Origin: Neospora caninum Liverpool
Lineage: Eukaryota > Apicomplexa > Conoidasida > Eucoccidiorida > Sarcocystidae
Length of the DNA stretch: 64,000 nt
Assembly (NCBI RefSeq): GCF_000208865.1
Contig: NC_018390.1
Coordinates: 1,288,790-1,352,789 of the forward strand
Direction: 5' to 3'
Made by a program: the position numbers and the translations under genes
In this document: one piece after another, positions 12,301-25,026 of the stretch
Numbering within the stretch: the stretch's first letter is position 1
How the letters are laid out: the number at the start of each line of letters is the position of its first letter
The notes under the pieces: generated by a model
Database searches by the model: none
The model's input: only the letters and a program-made list of their open reading frames with translations
What the model was told of the DNA's origin: nothing

Positions 12301-15300
12301 TGACCCTGTGGTGTCCGTTGCGCTGGCATTGCTATATCTAGTTTCACCGGATCATTTGTGTTTGCAGCAATGAACAACTGGTACTTCTATGACGCCTCCG
12401 ACTTCAACCAAATGTGGGCGCGGTTTCAGAAAGGCAAGTCCGCTACTTCCAAGGATCTCTGTTATCGCCACACCCTTCCAGGAGAAAGAGTTGGTCGACC
12501 AGGAGCTTGTCTCCAGTGCCGTTAGTGCAGGATCCCAACAGCTGAGCTGGGGATGGTGATGGGTGTAATTTTACCTGGCGAAGTGAAAACGCGTTGACGT
12601 TGAGGGACTAGTGTTTTCGCTTCGAGGTGGCAAGTTAGAAGAAGGAGCAATGTGTGTTTGCGTGTGTCTTGTACTCTGCAGGGGGGACGAAGGTATTGAA
12701 ACACTACGGGCTGTCGAACCTGATGGACCTTGCCAAGTCGCGTCAAGAAGGAAGAAACGTGTCCTGGGACCCAGCAGAAATCAGCCGTAAACTGGTTGAA
12801 TTCCATCATTATAAGAATGCTCTTCTTGTCCGACTGTACATCATGGCTCTCAGTAAGTGTGTAATGCACGAACGTCAGTGACGGGGAAGAAGACGCGTCA
12901 TCTTTACTGCTCCTATCTTAGTGTTTGTTCTACCTATTCGTACAGATGGAATGACAACGATTTTATTAATTTTGCATGTAACCACATAGTGATATGACCA
13001 TTCGATCTCGAGAGGGAGCGAAGACATGCACCCATTGTATCAATCGAAGAGTTAATCACCCTGGGCAGCCGGCCTTCCATCTCCGGTCGCCTCCAAAGTG
13101 CCGGTGGTGTTGCTTGATTCCCTTCCTGCTATGCAAAATTGATCGCCTGTTGCACGACATTCTGAAGGGCGAGAAAAACGGACAGCGAGATGAAGTGGAA
13201 GAAAGAAAACTGCATCTGGAAACATGACGAAAGGACAACAGTCATTCTATTTTTTTAAACGCCTAATCTGCTGGAGGGTGTGAATACTTGCGTCTTGATT
13301 GCCTCGCAGTTCCACAAAATACTCAACACGGAGAACGAGACCTATCTCCGGTCGACTTCGTCCGAGAGGTTTTCGCTGCAGAAGGAGGCCATGTCATGTC
13401 GACTGCTCGCCTCAAGCCTTTGTTATCTGACGACCTGGTCGTTCTCGGCGTTCCACAGGGGTTCTCGTTCTTGTGGCTCTTTGAATTTCTCCTCGAAGAA
13501 GGTAAGTGAGGGAGCCTAAGCCAGGAACTCAGATATACAGGCGTGAACCAACTCTTTTTTCCGCCTATGATGTGAGGCTGTTGTCTGCCTCGTCTTCTGT
13601 TGGTGCCTTCCTGCTCACTGATACAGATTCACCAAACGCACTGGTGGCAAAACGTCGAGCCTTGAAACGGAATCCCAATTGGACAAGGATGCTTTACTCC
13701 CACAGTCGATCGATCCCAATGCTTTTCCGCCAATTCTATAAGGCAGTGAAAACTGGAGTCTTTGCTGCAGCGAGAAGGCGGACACTCGAGAGAACTAAAG
13801 ATTGTAAGTATGCCATATCCGACCATAGCCAATAGCAACAGCTAGTTTGCTGCCCAGAAGGGCTTGCCGGTGACTTTTAGAAATCGCAGAGGTTGTGTGA
13901 TAAGACACACAGCGGCCTCGTTGTAACACAGACCAGGCAAATATCTGAGGTGACATTACCGTGGGAGGTTCTGTATTTAGATGTATGCTGACGATATCTG
14001 ACTCAAAAAACAATGCGTAAGAGCAGGAGTTTATGAACACAGACAGCGCCATCATTCAGGAAAGAGCTGGTGTCAAGGTAGACAAGCGGACAATGCTGTG
14101 GCCGGGGATTTCTATCCTGCCAGCTTCTTTGCTTCCTAGGCGACCTCTCTAATACCCTACAATGCTTGTCCTACTGCATTATCCGATTGCCTTGAGGGGC
14201 TAAACTGTACAAATTGACATTGCCGAGCTCTTTAAGAAACCATTAGCAGTCGCAAAAGGGCGTAATGTTCATGATGTCTCTGTAGCGCTTGTCGTATTCT
14301 GACTTCAGTGCTCACTCGTCATTTGCCAGACGGATGGCAAGACATTGTGGTTAATGCTTTCACCTTCACGGCCCACAGTGCTGCACTCATGCAAGTGGTG
14401 AACTACCACTCGCTGTTCCGCGACCGGACACTCGGCGATCTCCAAAAGGCTTCCTATCTCGCCGCTCCTCCATCTTTTTCCATTGAGAGACAAAGTGTCG
14501 TGGAGAGGTGCGATAAGCAAATTTACGAATGGTCACGTGTGGGTTTTTCGCCTGACGTTCTCGAGGCCGATTTGCACAACGAAACATTCAAGGGCAGGTG
14601 GAAAAATCTACGACTCGAAACGATGCCCACGCCGGATACTTACCAATGGTGGAGACGCCTCCATAGAATTATTGTCGACTCTCTCGAAAAGTATCAAGTT
14701 CACGAAAGACATCTAAAGGACATGAATGACAACTTGTATACGCTGGTAGAGGATACACTTCAAAAGCTGAAAGAAGCGAATGCTGCGGACAACACCATCT
14801 TCTTTGGACGCATTGCGAGACAGACCCGCGAATCTGCGCCTCAAAAGATGTGGCGAGGTATAAAAGCGTTCTTCCTTGGCCTTGTCCGCGACGTACCAGG
14901 CTCGGATCATGCCGTTTGGTTTGGTGTCAGCTTCAATTTCTCTCAGATTTTCCAGATTCTTCGCAGGATGAAAGAGATCGCGATTCATACAGCAAGAAAC
15001 CAAGACTCAGCCATCTTGCTGGACGAGGCCTTTGTGGAGTTGGTACAGGAGACAGTAGCAGTCCGGGCACAAACGTATAGACGCCAGCACCCTACAACCC
15101 TTCGAAACATCGGGGTGATCGGGTTGCGACCGGACTACGCCAATTTGGACGCTGAGCAGAGATCCACGGAATATCAGCTGTCAATGTGTGCAGATCACTG
15201 TGTCTCACTCTGGCAACAGGTCCTCGGGTTCATATATCCGTATGTGCTCAATTCATCTCTTCTGGTTGACTATGAAAAGTCATTTGGGAGAGACCACGCG

Positions 15301-16176
15301 ATAAAAAAACTAGATGACCACAGCTACGTTAACTCCCTACGCTACATTTTGACAAGTGATGCTGCTCTTAACTTTTTCGAGCATAATACCCCTCAAGAAA
15401 CCCGGAAGGCTATTGTGGCACTCAAGAATGGACAAGCGTTCATGTACGCAAACATGATGCGATTTGCAGGAGTTGCCTACCAGCAACTTAATATGCCGTA
15501 TCTGGCAGGTTCGATTCAAAGGCAAGCGCCCTTCATGGGCCAGATGGTCAAGGACTGGGTGCTCAAGAGAAGCAGATCTCGGAAGCTCGCTATACTCAGC
15601 GCGCTTTCTCTTGGGCTAATATTTGTGTACACGCTACTATCTGCGTTAGATATAGCTCAGTACCTCACTGATTCGGGCATGAAGGCCGTGGAAGACTGCA
15701 CCTGGAACTCTATCATGCAGGAAATGGCGTGCGTGGCAGTGGCAGGAAGTGGAGTTGTGGTGGCTCCACTGTTTGCTGCCATATCGGATGTCTTCAAGGT
15801 GGGCCTGTATTCCGGAATCGGGTCGACGCTCGTCAGCGCTTCAGTCATTGGTAATGCATACATGATCATTCGTTCTGAAAGCAGGACGATTCTGAGGACT
15901 GAAATGGCAATCAAAAGCATGGCTCTGAAACTCTGGAAACAAGTGCGCAGGTTCTTTTCCTGGGCGACCAGATTCACGAAACGTCGTAAGGCCATTCTCA
16001 GCACCATGATGGCTCGAGCAACAGCTCTTGCCAAAAAGAATAAACGGCGCGGCCAAAGTGGTATAACCATGACGAGATCGGGCGATTCTGTCGTGGATAC
16101 CCTTCTTGAGGAGACGTCTCCAGCAGCGACTGAGGGAGCACAAACATTGACGGCAGCTGTGCCATCGCAGTTCTGA
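9321..16176 (+). CDS. Rhoptry neck protein RON2 family paralogue
   Basis: Nine exons: 9321-9960, 10102-10641, 10887-11225, 11472-11738, 12368-12433, 12682-12852, 13310-13501, 13627-13803 and 14309-16176. All eight introns are phase 1, giving about 1419 residues, close to T. gondii RON2. Residues 24-52 look like a secretory signal; residues 60-215 are a Ser/Thr/Gln-rich linker. The C-terminal third has a hydrophobic span (about 1224-1242), a loop with cysteines at about 1261 and 1272, and a second span (about 1295-1317) followed by a basic tail. The loop pattern DI-x-Q ... C-x10-C is the RON2 region that inserts into the AMA1 groove. RON2 is injected into the host membrane as part of the moving junction. 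Coccidia have RON2 plus stage-restricted paralogues RON2L1 and RON2L2; which one this is cannot be settled here. Intron 5 begins with GC, not GT. Confidence 0.85.
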
Positions 16177-17717
16177 GGTGCACTTGACAGCTATCTGATT
16201 TATTTTATCCTGTACTGTGTCCTCCCGTGGAGCAGCAAATATGACAGTGTACTTCATTTTCCACGTTCAGGAAGGTGCGCGCGGCGGGCGAAACTGCAAT
16301 GCACCTCGCCTGGCCCAACAGCAGTGTGTTGAAGTATCTGTAGTCTCTTGCGGAGGAAGAGTTCAGCGGCCAATGACCTATCGAGGAGAGGCAAATTTCG
16401 TGTTTAAAACGACCTAGATGATGCTTCTCTCCACAAGGACACCTGTTAGGGAGAATTTTGCACGGAATATGGCGTTGGCGAACCCACGAATTTCTTAGTC
16501 ACAGGCTCTTTCTCCCAGCACCTGAATTCAAGACTTTGCAGAAAGCTGTGTCTTGACAAAAAACCACTGTTTATTCTTTCATTGGGTGACAACTCCGGCA
16601 GCACAGCAGAGCTGCCGCTACCTTTTCGGCCCTGTGTAACAGATACGGCCGACAGGTGCAGTGTTAAGGCCCGCTAAACTCGTACTGGCTTTGGTTGGAC
16701 ACGATAGAATGTCGTTACACCGATAGATTTTCCATTAAACTGAGCTTGCGAAAGTCTGATCCGTCTCCTGAGTGGGTATCTGTGACGCCGCAGCATTGCA
16801 GGAAAAGACTTTTAGGCCGTGACACATTTGCGCCACACATCCAATATTTTCCGCCTCTCTCAGGTTTGAACCTTGCTATTGTACTGACGATGCACTCGAA
16901 GCTTCGTCCACGTACCTCTTTTGTTTCGAAGAAGTTTTGTCAGGATTCTTTGATGTGCAGATGTCGTGACGTATTCGTCATTCTGCATGCCGACTGCATG
17001 CCAAGCGGACGAACTGCTCGCTACGGGGGAGACCCTTCGACTCGACAGCAGTGCCCCACACAATACGAGGCACAAGCTAATAAAAAACGAGACTCTCCAG
17101 CTGCGGCGTCGTTTCCCCGGTTTTCAGTCCGTTTGTCAGGGTGAAAACGATTTCCACGTCCATAGAGAAAGAAGTTTGATAATGTACCTGAAGCAGGCCC
17201 AAGTCTGCCGTCGAATCACTCCCGCTCCGCTAACATGCAGCCTGTCATTCCGGAACGCGTTGCGACTTTTCACCGTGCTGTCTCTACACTCAAATAATTC
17301 TTTGCATTTAACTTCTGAAAGCAAATTCCCCAGTTGCCAACGAAAGTTTGTCCGCTTCGAGCAGCCTCAATGTATGCGCGCGATGCAGACGGCTGGGTCT
17401 GACTCATGATCCTCCGCCTTTTCGCATCCCCTCTTGTGACTCGGGCTCTCTCGCCAGGCCAGCTGCCTCGGCCACTATCGCATCTGCCCGACCATCGGTA
17501 TTCACTTTTTCCAAAGACAGCCTTTTTCTTTTGCCCTGTACTGGCAGAGTCGCAGTGTCGCGATTACCGGGACTCTGACAGTCCTGGTAACTGCTGGCGG
17601 GCGTCTGCGGTTACTGCTAGTGTTTTTTGGGGGAATCCGCGGGCTGCGCGGTCTCACTACCTTGGTGTGGGCTTCAACGACAGCGGATTTTGAGTTTTCG
17701 CCTTGTTGCCTGCGAGG
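16177..17717. other. Intergenic region, RON2 paralogue to TSR1
   Basis: It holds the 3' UTR of the RON2 paralogue and the promoter of TSR1. Two close TGCATGC copies lie at about 16984-17000. ORFs here (for example 16695-17144) show no coding character. Confidence 0.55.
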
Positions 17718-20700
17718 ATGACGCAACACTCTCACCGCCCGTCGTCGGGCCTAAAACAACGCAATAAACCTTCTAAAAAGAGCTCCGGGGCTCCGGTGTC
17801 TGCTGCCGCGTATCGAGAGGCCCAGAAGCGGAAGGAGGCTGCTCCTGGCATCACAGCCGCTCTTCGTCCGATTAACAAGCAACAGAGGGCACTGGTGACA
17901 AAGCAGAAGCGAGCTCGTCAGCTACAGAACCTGCAGCAGCTAAAATTCTCGCTTCGAGGGGCGGCAGCGTGCGGACACGCAGCCCTTCCTCCACGGGTTG
18001 TTCTTATCGTGTCGTTCGATGAGCAAACCGACTCCCGCGTCGTTTTCGCGGCGCTGGCCCGCCAGCTGCGCAACGATCTCGGCCTCCACGATGCTCATCC
18101 AAGTGCGCGTTACAATCCTTTGGAAGAGCAAAAGGATCTGACTGCGGAAATTGCGGCCGCCTGCCGAGTCTCGGGAGTGGTGAAACACACCAAAAAGACA
18201 CATTCGGCGCAGGCCTCCATGCTCTCTTCGACTTTCCTCTTTCCTCTTCCTAATTACGCACGGTGCCCCTCTCTTCCCCTCCGATCGCAGCAGCGGATCC
18301 TACTCCTGCCAGCGCCGCCGCCACGGAACACCCTGCCTCTCCTTGACCTCTGCAAATGCGCAGATCTCCTCCTCTGCACCTTTTCGGGCGAGTGTACATA
18401 CACCCGGCCAGCTTTTGACGAGGATGGGTACCGATTCTTAACTGCCCTCAAAATGCAAGGCGTTCCGCCGGTAGTCGGCGTTGGATCTTCCGTGACTCTG
18501 CACGCTCACCTGGGCGCTTTCCTTTCAGGAGATTGCACGGTGACGACTGTTCCTTCTCGATCCCCCTTGCCAGCAGGTGACAGCGATACGGGAATGGAAG
18601 CGGATGCGATGGACGCCCTGGATTCGTCTTCGATGTTCACGGACAAGGAGGGTCTTCAAAAGCAGGTATTCGGCGGAAAGTCAGGGAAAAAGCAAGCTGC
18701 GGAAACGCTCCGGTTCCAGCAACGCTACTTCACTTCTGAATTCGGCGCTGACAAGTAAGATACAGAGGCGCAGGGGCCTAAGCTAGTTCCCCACGTTTCC
18801 TCTGCGCCGAGAAGCGTATTTCGTTCAATTTGCTTACTATTTAAATGATGTGTATTGTTTTTTTGCCCTTCCTCAAGTACTTAAAAAAACTATCTTGTAA
18901 ATACACTATTTGCAATGTTTAAACAACTTTCTCAAATTGGTAAATCTAACTTGAGGAAAAACGCACATCACCCACCAGCTCTGGAGCCAACACCAGGGGG
19001 ACATTTGGCTATTCGCCTTCTTCAGTAGCGAAACTCGACGCCGCAGATATAGGCTGGCGTGGACTGTGCGTGAGACTCGTCGTGAGTAAACCGGCTGGCG
19101 TCCCGTGGCTCTGTCTCCGCTTTCCACGTGTCCCAGCTTGGGTTGAGCAAAAATCTGTGTCGACGTGTTTGCCGGACATTAGAATGGAACGGCAGTCTGT
19201 TCAGTCAGAGTCTTCGCAGAACTTCCGTTGGAGAAGTTGACGTGGTTTCACGTGGCCCTGCGTTTGCGCCGTCAGGAAATTTTGTGCAATCTCGCAGCCT
19301 TCGGATTGGCAGAAGGTGGTACGCTTGATTGGAGGCGCCAACGTTCCTCAGGACGTGGCTGGGTCGGCTCAGGCCTCGTCTTCGTCGGCGGGCCCCGGCG
19401 CAAGTGCACATGGAGATCTCCAGTGGCGGAGAGGCCGGGGCTACATGCTTGCCTTGGATTGGGAGATTGTGACAGGCGCCCAAGGGCACCAGCCCAGTCG
19501 CGCGAGTCTTAGAGGCGAACAGGCGCAACCTGAGAGAATCGACGGGGGAGAGGAGCACGAGCAGGAAGCCGAGGAGACCTATTTGCACGCCTACGGCTTT
19601 GTCAGGGGAGTCGGCATGACGTGCAGGTGAGCAGAGGAGCCCCGGTCTTTTTCCGAGGGGGATGAGTTGAAATTGGATCTCCTGGGGCTCCACTCTCGAG
19701 CCTGCCTCTGCTCAGTCCTGCTTTTTCACGGCAACCTCATGAGGGATTGCGTCGCGAAACTCGTACAGAGCGACGGCTGCTCTTTTGGGGGCGAGCATCG
19801 CCGCATCCGCCGAACTGACAATTTGTTCGCGCGTTTCGAAGCGAAGCGCCGCTTTGCAGGCTGCGGCCAATTGCGTGATTCCCTCCCAGCGACCGAACAC
19901 GCGACTGCCGCCTGTGTCTCGAGACAGTTGAGCAAAGCAGCCTCTCTGGCAAAAGAGGAGACTGTTAGGTGCTGTCTTTCTGGACGAGAGAGGAGGGGCA
20001 GAAAGAGAAAGAAAAACCTACAGGCACACAGTGCCCCGGAAAGGGGGGGGGTGCGCGCACGCGGATTTGTAAGCAAACCGTAGCCTTTCGCCACGCGTAA
20101 GGCCGGGTCCATGTGGAGGGTCGCGTCATCTGGAGGTGGGTTCTCTCTCAGGAGGCTGAAGCCAATTTGCCTGTTGGCCTTTTTTCCCTTTCAGACTCCC
20201 GATCCACATCACCGGAGTTGGAGACTTCATTGCTGAGCGTATTGACGTTCTCCACGACGACGACTGGAAGAGAAGGGAGAACAGGAGGGGTCCTGCCGGC
20301 GCCGCGATGCCCGGGACCGTCGGCGCCCTTTCGCCTTGTCAAGAAGAGTACGAGATGTCGGAGGCGCAGAAAGCTGACGGCGGAGAGCAAGGAGTGAATA
20401 ACGAAACAGGGGAGACCGGGGTCGGGGACCAGTCCCGTGCACATCCAAAGTTGGACGAAGAGAGTTTGACCGTTGCTGAAAGGGCCGGTACGTGAGGGAA
20501 GCGGAGCTATTTCCGGGACTGATATTTCCGACAGGGAGTGCGCGTGCAGTGCAACGCTGGTTCAGACTCTCCTTTCGTGCAGCAGAACGGCCGTCTCTTC
20601 TGCATCTCTTCCGTTGTCTCGGTGGACCGTGGTCCACGATGTGCATGCTGCCAACAGAATACCTGTCTTGCAGAGGCCCGATGAACGCGCGATTCGTCTC

Positions 20701-21775
20701 TCAACTGGCTCTCGTCGCTTGTGTCTGTTTTCTGTTTTCCAAGAGCTCCTCAAGAGCATGAATCCCCTTCAACCCTTCGACCCAACAACGCTGGAGCAGA
20801 CGTGGCCAACTGAGAACGAGTTGCGGGAAGGAGAAGAGAACAAGAAAAAAGGGAAGTGCCGTCGCATCCGGGTCCCAAAGGGGATTTCTGAGTACGAGCG
20901 CATTTGGTATGAAGAAGAAGTCGATGACGAGGACTCAGAAAACGAAGGATACGCAGGTGAAGGTGAGTGGTGGACATCTTTGTTTAGGCCCTTCTTACCT
21001 TTCGAGCAGTTAATTAAGTATCTGTGAATTGACGTGCCACCGGGGTTTATTCAACCTATACACGTCTACATAGTTTATATACGGACAGATCGATACATGC
21101 ATGCGTACATGCGCCTTCCAAGACATCAGCCGTCGAGCACACTGAACACGCTCGCTGCCTCTGGTAAGGCAGCTTGCCATAGAAGAATTCATACAACGCT
21201 TTGTGACAGAGAGGTATACCAGTCATTTCCAAGGAGAGAGGAGCGAGGGTCGAACTGCGACGCGTTTTCTGCTGCGGCAGGAAGAACGCCTGGGGTTGCA
21301 GTTCTGCGTGTTTCTCTGCGTTTTTTCTTTTTGTCCACCAGAGCACGCGGCGATTTCAGATGAAGGGGAGGAAATGGGCGCCGATGACGAAAAAGACGAA
21401 GACTGGCACGTACAGGAAGACACAGAGCTGCTGGGCGATGCCGGCGAGATGCAACGAGCAAAGTAAGGCAACAAACAGATCTCTTTCGTCCCGCTTGGAT
21501 TCGCCTTTCCCTTTAGGGATACAGACGAGTCACTGCAGATTCGTCGAGTGGTCTGCCGACACCCGAGCAGCCTCCCGCCGGCGGCCCGAGATTTGCTGTT
21601 TGGATTGCTTATGCGAGCGACACCTCCACATCGAAATTTTGCTTTCTGTGGCTGTTGTTTTCAGAGAGGAAATGGCGAAAAAGCGGAATTTCACGATCGA
21701 ACAGAGAGCAGCTGAGGACCTCCAGTTCCCTGACGAAGTGAGCTCGCGCTTCTCACGTGTCCCTTCCGTACCTAA

Positions 21776-21806
<31 letters not shown>

Positions 21807-21824
21807 TGTATGTATGTATGTATC

Positions 21825-21858
<34 letters not shown>

Positions 21859-24800
21859 GACATACAGAAGTGTATGTAGGTTGTCGTCCACGTATTCGTT
21901 TGTGAGGCCCCACTGACGTAGTTTTTTTCGTCTATCGTTTCGCGGTCGTTCTGTCGTTACCTGCCGTACTTCCCGGGTTTCGCCTCGCCTCAAGTCATTG
22001 ACTGGACGTATCGGCATGTGTGTGTTTCCTCGTGGAATGCTCCGAAACCAGCGCAGCGTTGGGTTTCCCAGCATCTTTCTCTTTGGCGTTTTCTATCCCT
22101 CTGTGTCTTTTGCTTTCTGCCTGGCTGTTCCAGGTCGACACCCCGCTGGACGTAGAGGCGCGAGTGCGGTTTCAAAAGTACCGAGGTCTGAAGAGTTTCC
22201 GCACGTCGTACTGGAACAAGGACGAAGACCTCCCTGTCGAGTATGCTCGAGTTGTCGACTTTGAGCGTTTCAAGGTGAGCCTTGAAGTCTGCTAGCTAGC
22301 TCGGCGCAGCCCCCATGCAGCCGTCCAGGGCGTACCCGAGTACAGGCGTGTACGTTTTTGTGGCGTCTGGTGCCTCATGGGCGCGCGCACGCATCGACTC
22401 GGGCGTAACCGTGTCCACTTCCTGGCTTTTCGAGGTGGGGAGCGCGGGTCTCAGAAAACCGAGTTTTTTTTGTGGCTGCAGGCGCTGCGTGCCTCTCGTG
22501 CTGCGGATTCCATCTGCATGGTGCTCTGCTTGATATGTTGTTTCTCTAGTCGCCGTCCACAACACCGCCGTCCGCAGTTGGTTTCTCGCCAGCAAGCCTT
22601 TCCAGCTTGTGTCGCTTCTGGACCTTTTCTTCGCCTTCGTGTCTCTGGTGCCTTTCTTTTCAGGCCATGAGTGCTTATGCACGAGGCGAACTGCGCCGGC
22701 TGTGCAGTGGCAATGTCTTCCATGGCCGATTCTGTCGGGTGACCATTCCGCTCCATTATCATCCGGCTTCAACGCACTCCGCGTCGTATCTACAATGCGA
22801 TTCGTCTGAAGCCTCCGAGCCCCGGAAGTGCACAAAGGCCCAGCTTGCTCAGATCCTGCAACACCTCAGGCGCGCCTCGACACCTGACTCCACTTCTGAG
22901 ACCGCGAATAACCAGGCAGAAGGGCGCATGCTGAGGCAGAGAGGGGAAGGGAGAGGATTCCTCGTCTTGTCGAGTCTCCTCCCCTACGAGTGCGCCGTCT
23001 CGGTCGTCCATTTGCAGCTGACGAGAGGTGGACCTTATGAGGGCTCGCTCAAAGGCAAAGAAGAGCTCCTCTTCAACTGCGGCTTTCGACGGTTCGTCTT
23101 TCGTCCTGAGGGACGAATGCGTCTACGTAACTAAACCAGTCTGTTGTCATACACAGTTTCTGTCCCCTGCTCGCCTCACATCTGTGGGGGACTCGGCGGG
23201 GCTGAAACCACAACGTGCTTGTCCCGGTTTGTGGACACGGGAACTGTGTCAAAAGCGTCTCTGTTTACACGCGTTTTCTTTGCACTGGTGATAGATTTGT
23301 AGTCAGACTCGGTCGCGCCCCTGACGGTGTATCGGTGGTAAATGGAGAGCACTTGGGGTTTGGCGCTTCGAAAACACGGCGTGAACGCAGATGCACGCAC
23401 AGTTTCACCTACGACGAAACCACAAGAGAACCTCAGACCGAACGCTTGCGAACCCAAACTCGGGTTGTCCTTTTTTTTGCTTGCAGGTTTGTTGGGCGAC
23501 CAGTCTTCAGCGAAGACCGGGGCGTCTCAGGTTCCGGCAGTCACACAGACAAGACAAAAATGCTTCCATTCTTTCACTCTGGGGTGTCGTGCGTCGCGTC
23601 GCTCTACGCGCCTACAATGTACCCCCCTTCTTCGGTTGTTGTCTTCAGACAGACTGAAGATGGTACACGTGAGCAACGCAGCAGATCGGACAAGAGGGGA
23701 TAGCTCACGTGGCAGCAGGAGGGGGTGCGATTCACAGAGCAGTTTGCGGTGGGCAGTAGGTGAACAGCTGCGTTTGACATGCCATTTGAATCCCACGGAC
23801 GCATCCGCGAAAAATTTTTACAGAAAACACGCATGTGCGGTTTCTGTGAATCCGAGTCCACAAGGGGCTTTCACCTCCGCACGTGCTCGCCTGTCATTTG
23901 AGCTTTCTGCATCTGCTGCCGTTTTCGGTTCCATTCGGATATCCTGGATCTCAATATTCCCTCCCGTTACAAGCTCGTCTCGTTTTGCCTGTGGCAGCAG
24001 ATGTTTTAAAGCGGTGGCGTCTCTAGGTGTGGAGTTCAACGTGTGTTTTTGTCGCTGTCTTTCTCAGACCCCTTGCAAGTTTGTGCTTGGGGAAGCGTGC
24101 TCAATAGCACCAGCAACCGCATCATTATAAAGCGAATTGTCCTCACAGGCTACCCCTTCAAGGTCCACCGTCGCAAGGCGGTTGTTCGTTACATGTTCTT
24201 TGATCCTCGAGACATCAGGTGAGATACGCGATCTACGAACCAACGGGGTGGCGCGGCCGTCGCCCGCGTTCTGAGGGAGTTCGCGATTTATTACTGCGGA
24301 TTCGGGAGCTCCACGTTTTCTTCAACTAGGCTAGCCGATTCACTTTTCGCAACGTTGCGTCACTCCCTTTGGATTCGTCGCGACTCAGGCCAGTGTCTTG
24401 ACTCTTACACACATCCTTTGTTACCTCTTAATGCGTGTGGGTCTCTTTCAGGTGGTTTACCCCTGTCGAGCTCCACACCAAGAAAGGCCTTCGAGGAAAC
24501 ATTGTGCAGCCGCTCGGAACTCATGGGTACATGAAGTGCAAATTTAATCAGTACATCAAACAGGATGACACGGTAGGTTCTTGTTTCTTTCCCTACATTT
24601 ACGCCGGTTTCCGCATTTGCCTGGCGAGGACGCGAAAGCGAGACAACAACAGTGCACGTGTGTGTTAAAAGGTCTGACCACGTGTTCCTTCGGCATCACA
24701 TTTCCTGCCGCGTTTTCGGAAGGGATGGCGAATCCGGTTCGTTTCGCATTGAAATCCTCGCGCTTGTGCACGTGCTTCTTTCGCGTGTGTGCGAGCATGT

Positions 24801-25026
24801 CACGCGAATAAACCCGTGTTTCGCGGAGATGGTCCTTGAATCTGTTTGAGGACGGGGACTTCATTTGTGTTTCGACGTTCCCATCTTTTGCACTCAGGTA
24901 TGTATGTATCTCTACAAGCGCGTCTTCCCTAAGTGGCATCCGCCTACATGGGGAGGCAACCCGGCGCTTCTCCCTACCGATGAACTCCGTAATGACGTGA
25001 ATGAAGATCAAGACATGGAAGTGTAG
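17718..25026 (+). CDS. TSR1: Ribosome maturation factor TSR1
   Basis: Twelve exons with fully consistent phases: 17718-18754, 19276-19626, 20195-20487, 20744-20962, 21342-21462, 21665-21737, 22134-22274, 22664-23091, 23487-23662, 24068-24218, 24452-24572, 24898-25026; about 1079 residues. The protein begins with HSHRPSSGLKQRNK, as TSR1 does. It has an inactive-GTPase-like N-terminal domain (VVLIVSFDEQ), a VRG block in exon 2 (HAYGFVRG), EQTWPTE in exon 4, VDTPLDVEARVRFQKYRGLK in exon 7, KEELLFNCGFRRF at the exon 8/9 joint, RYMFFDPRD, then LGTHGYMKCKF and YKRVFPKW at the end. TSR1 is a GTPase-like scaffold that holds the pre-40S subunit during late maturation and blocks premature factor binding. 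The protein is longer than the human one (about 800 residues) through low-complexity inserts in exons 1, 3 and 8. The second in-frame Met is chosen as start because the conserved N-terminus follows at once. The exon 8 donor (GTTCGT) is weak but is the only one that restores the conserved frame. Confidence 0.95.
21777..21856. repeat. Compound (TATG)n-(TA)n microsatellite
   Basis: Eleven or so TATG units are followed, after a short break, by about 14 TA units. It lies in TSR1 intron 6, just after exon 6. Confidence 0.9.
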
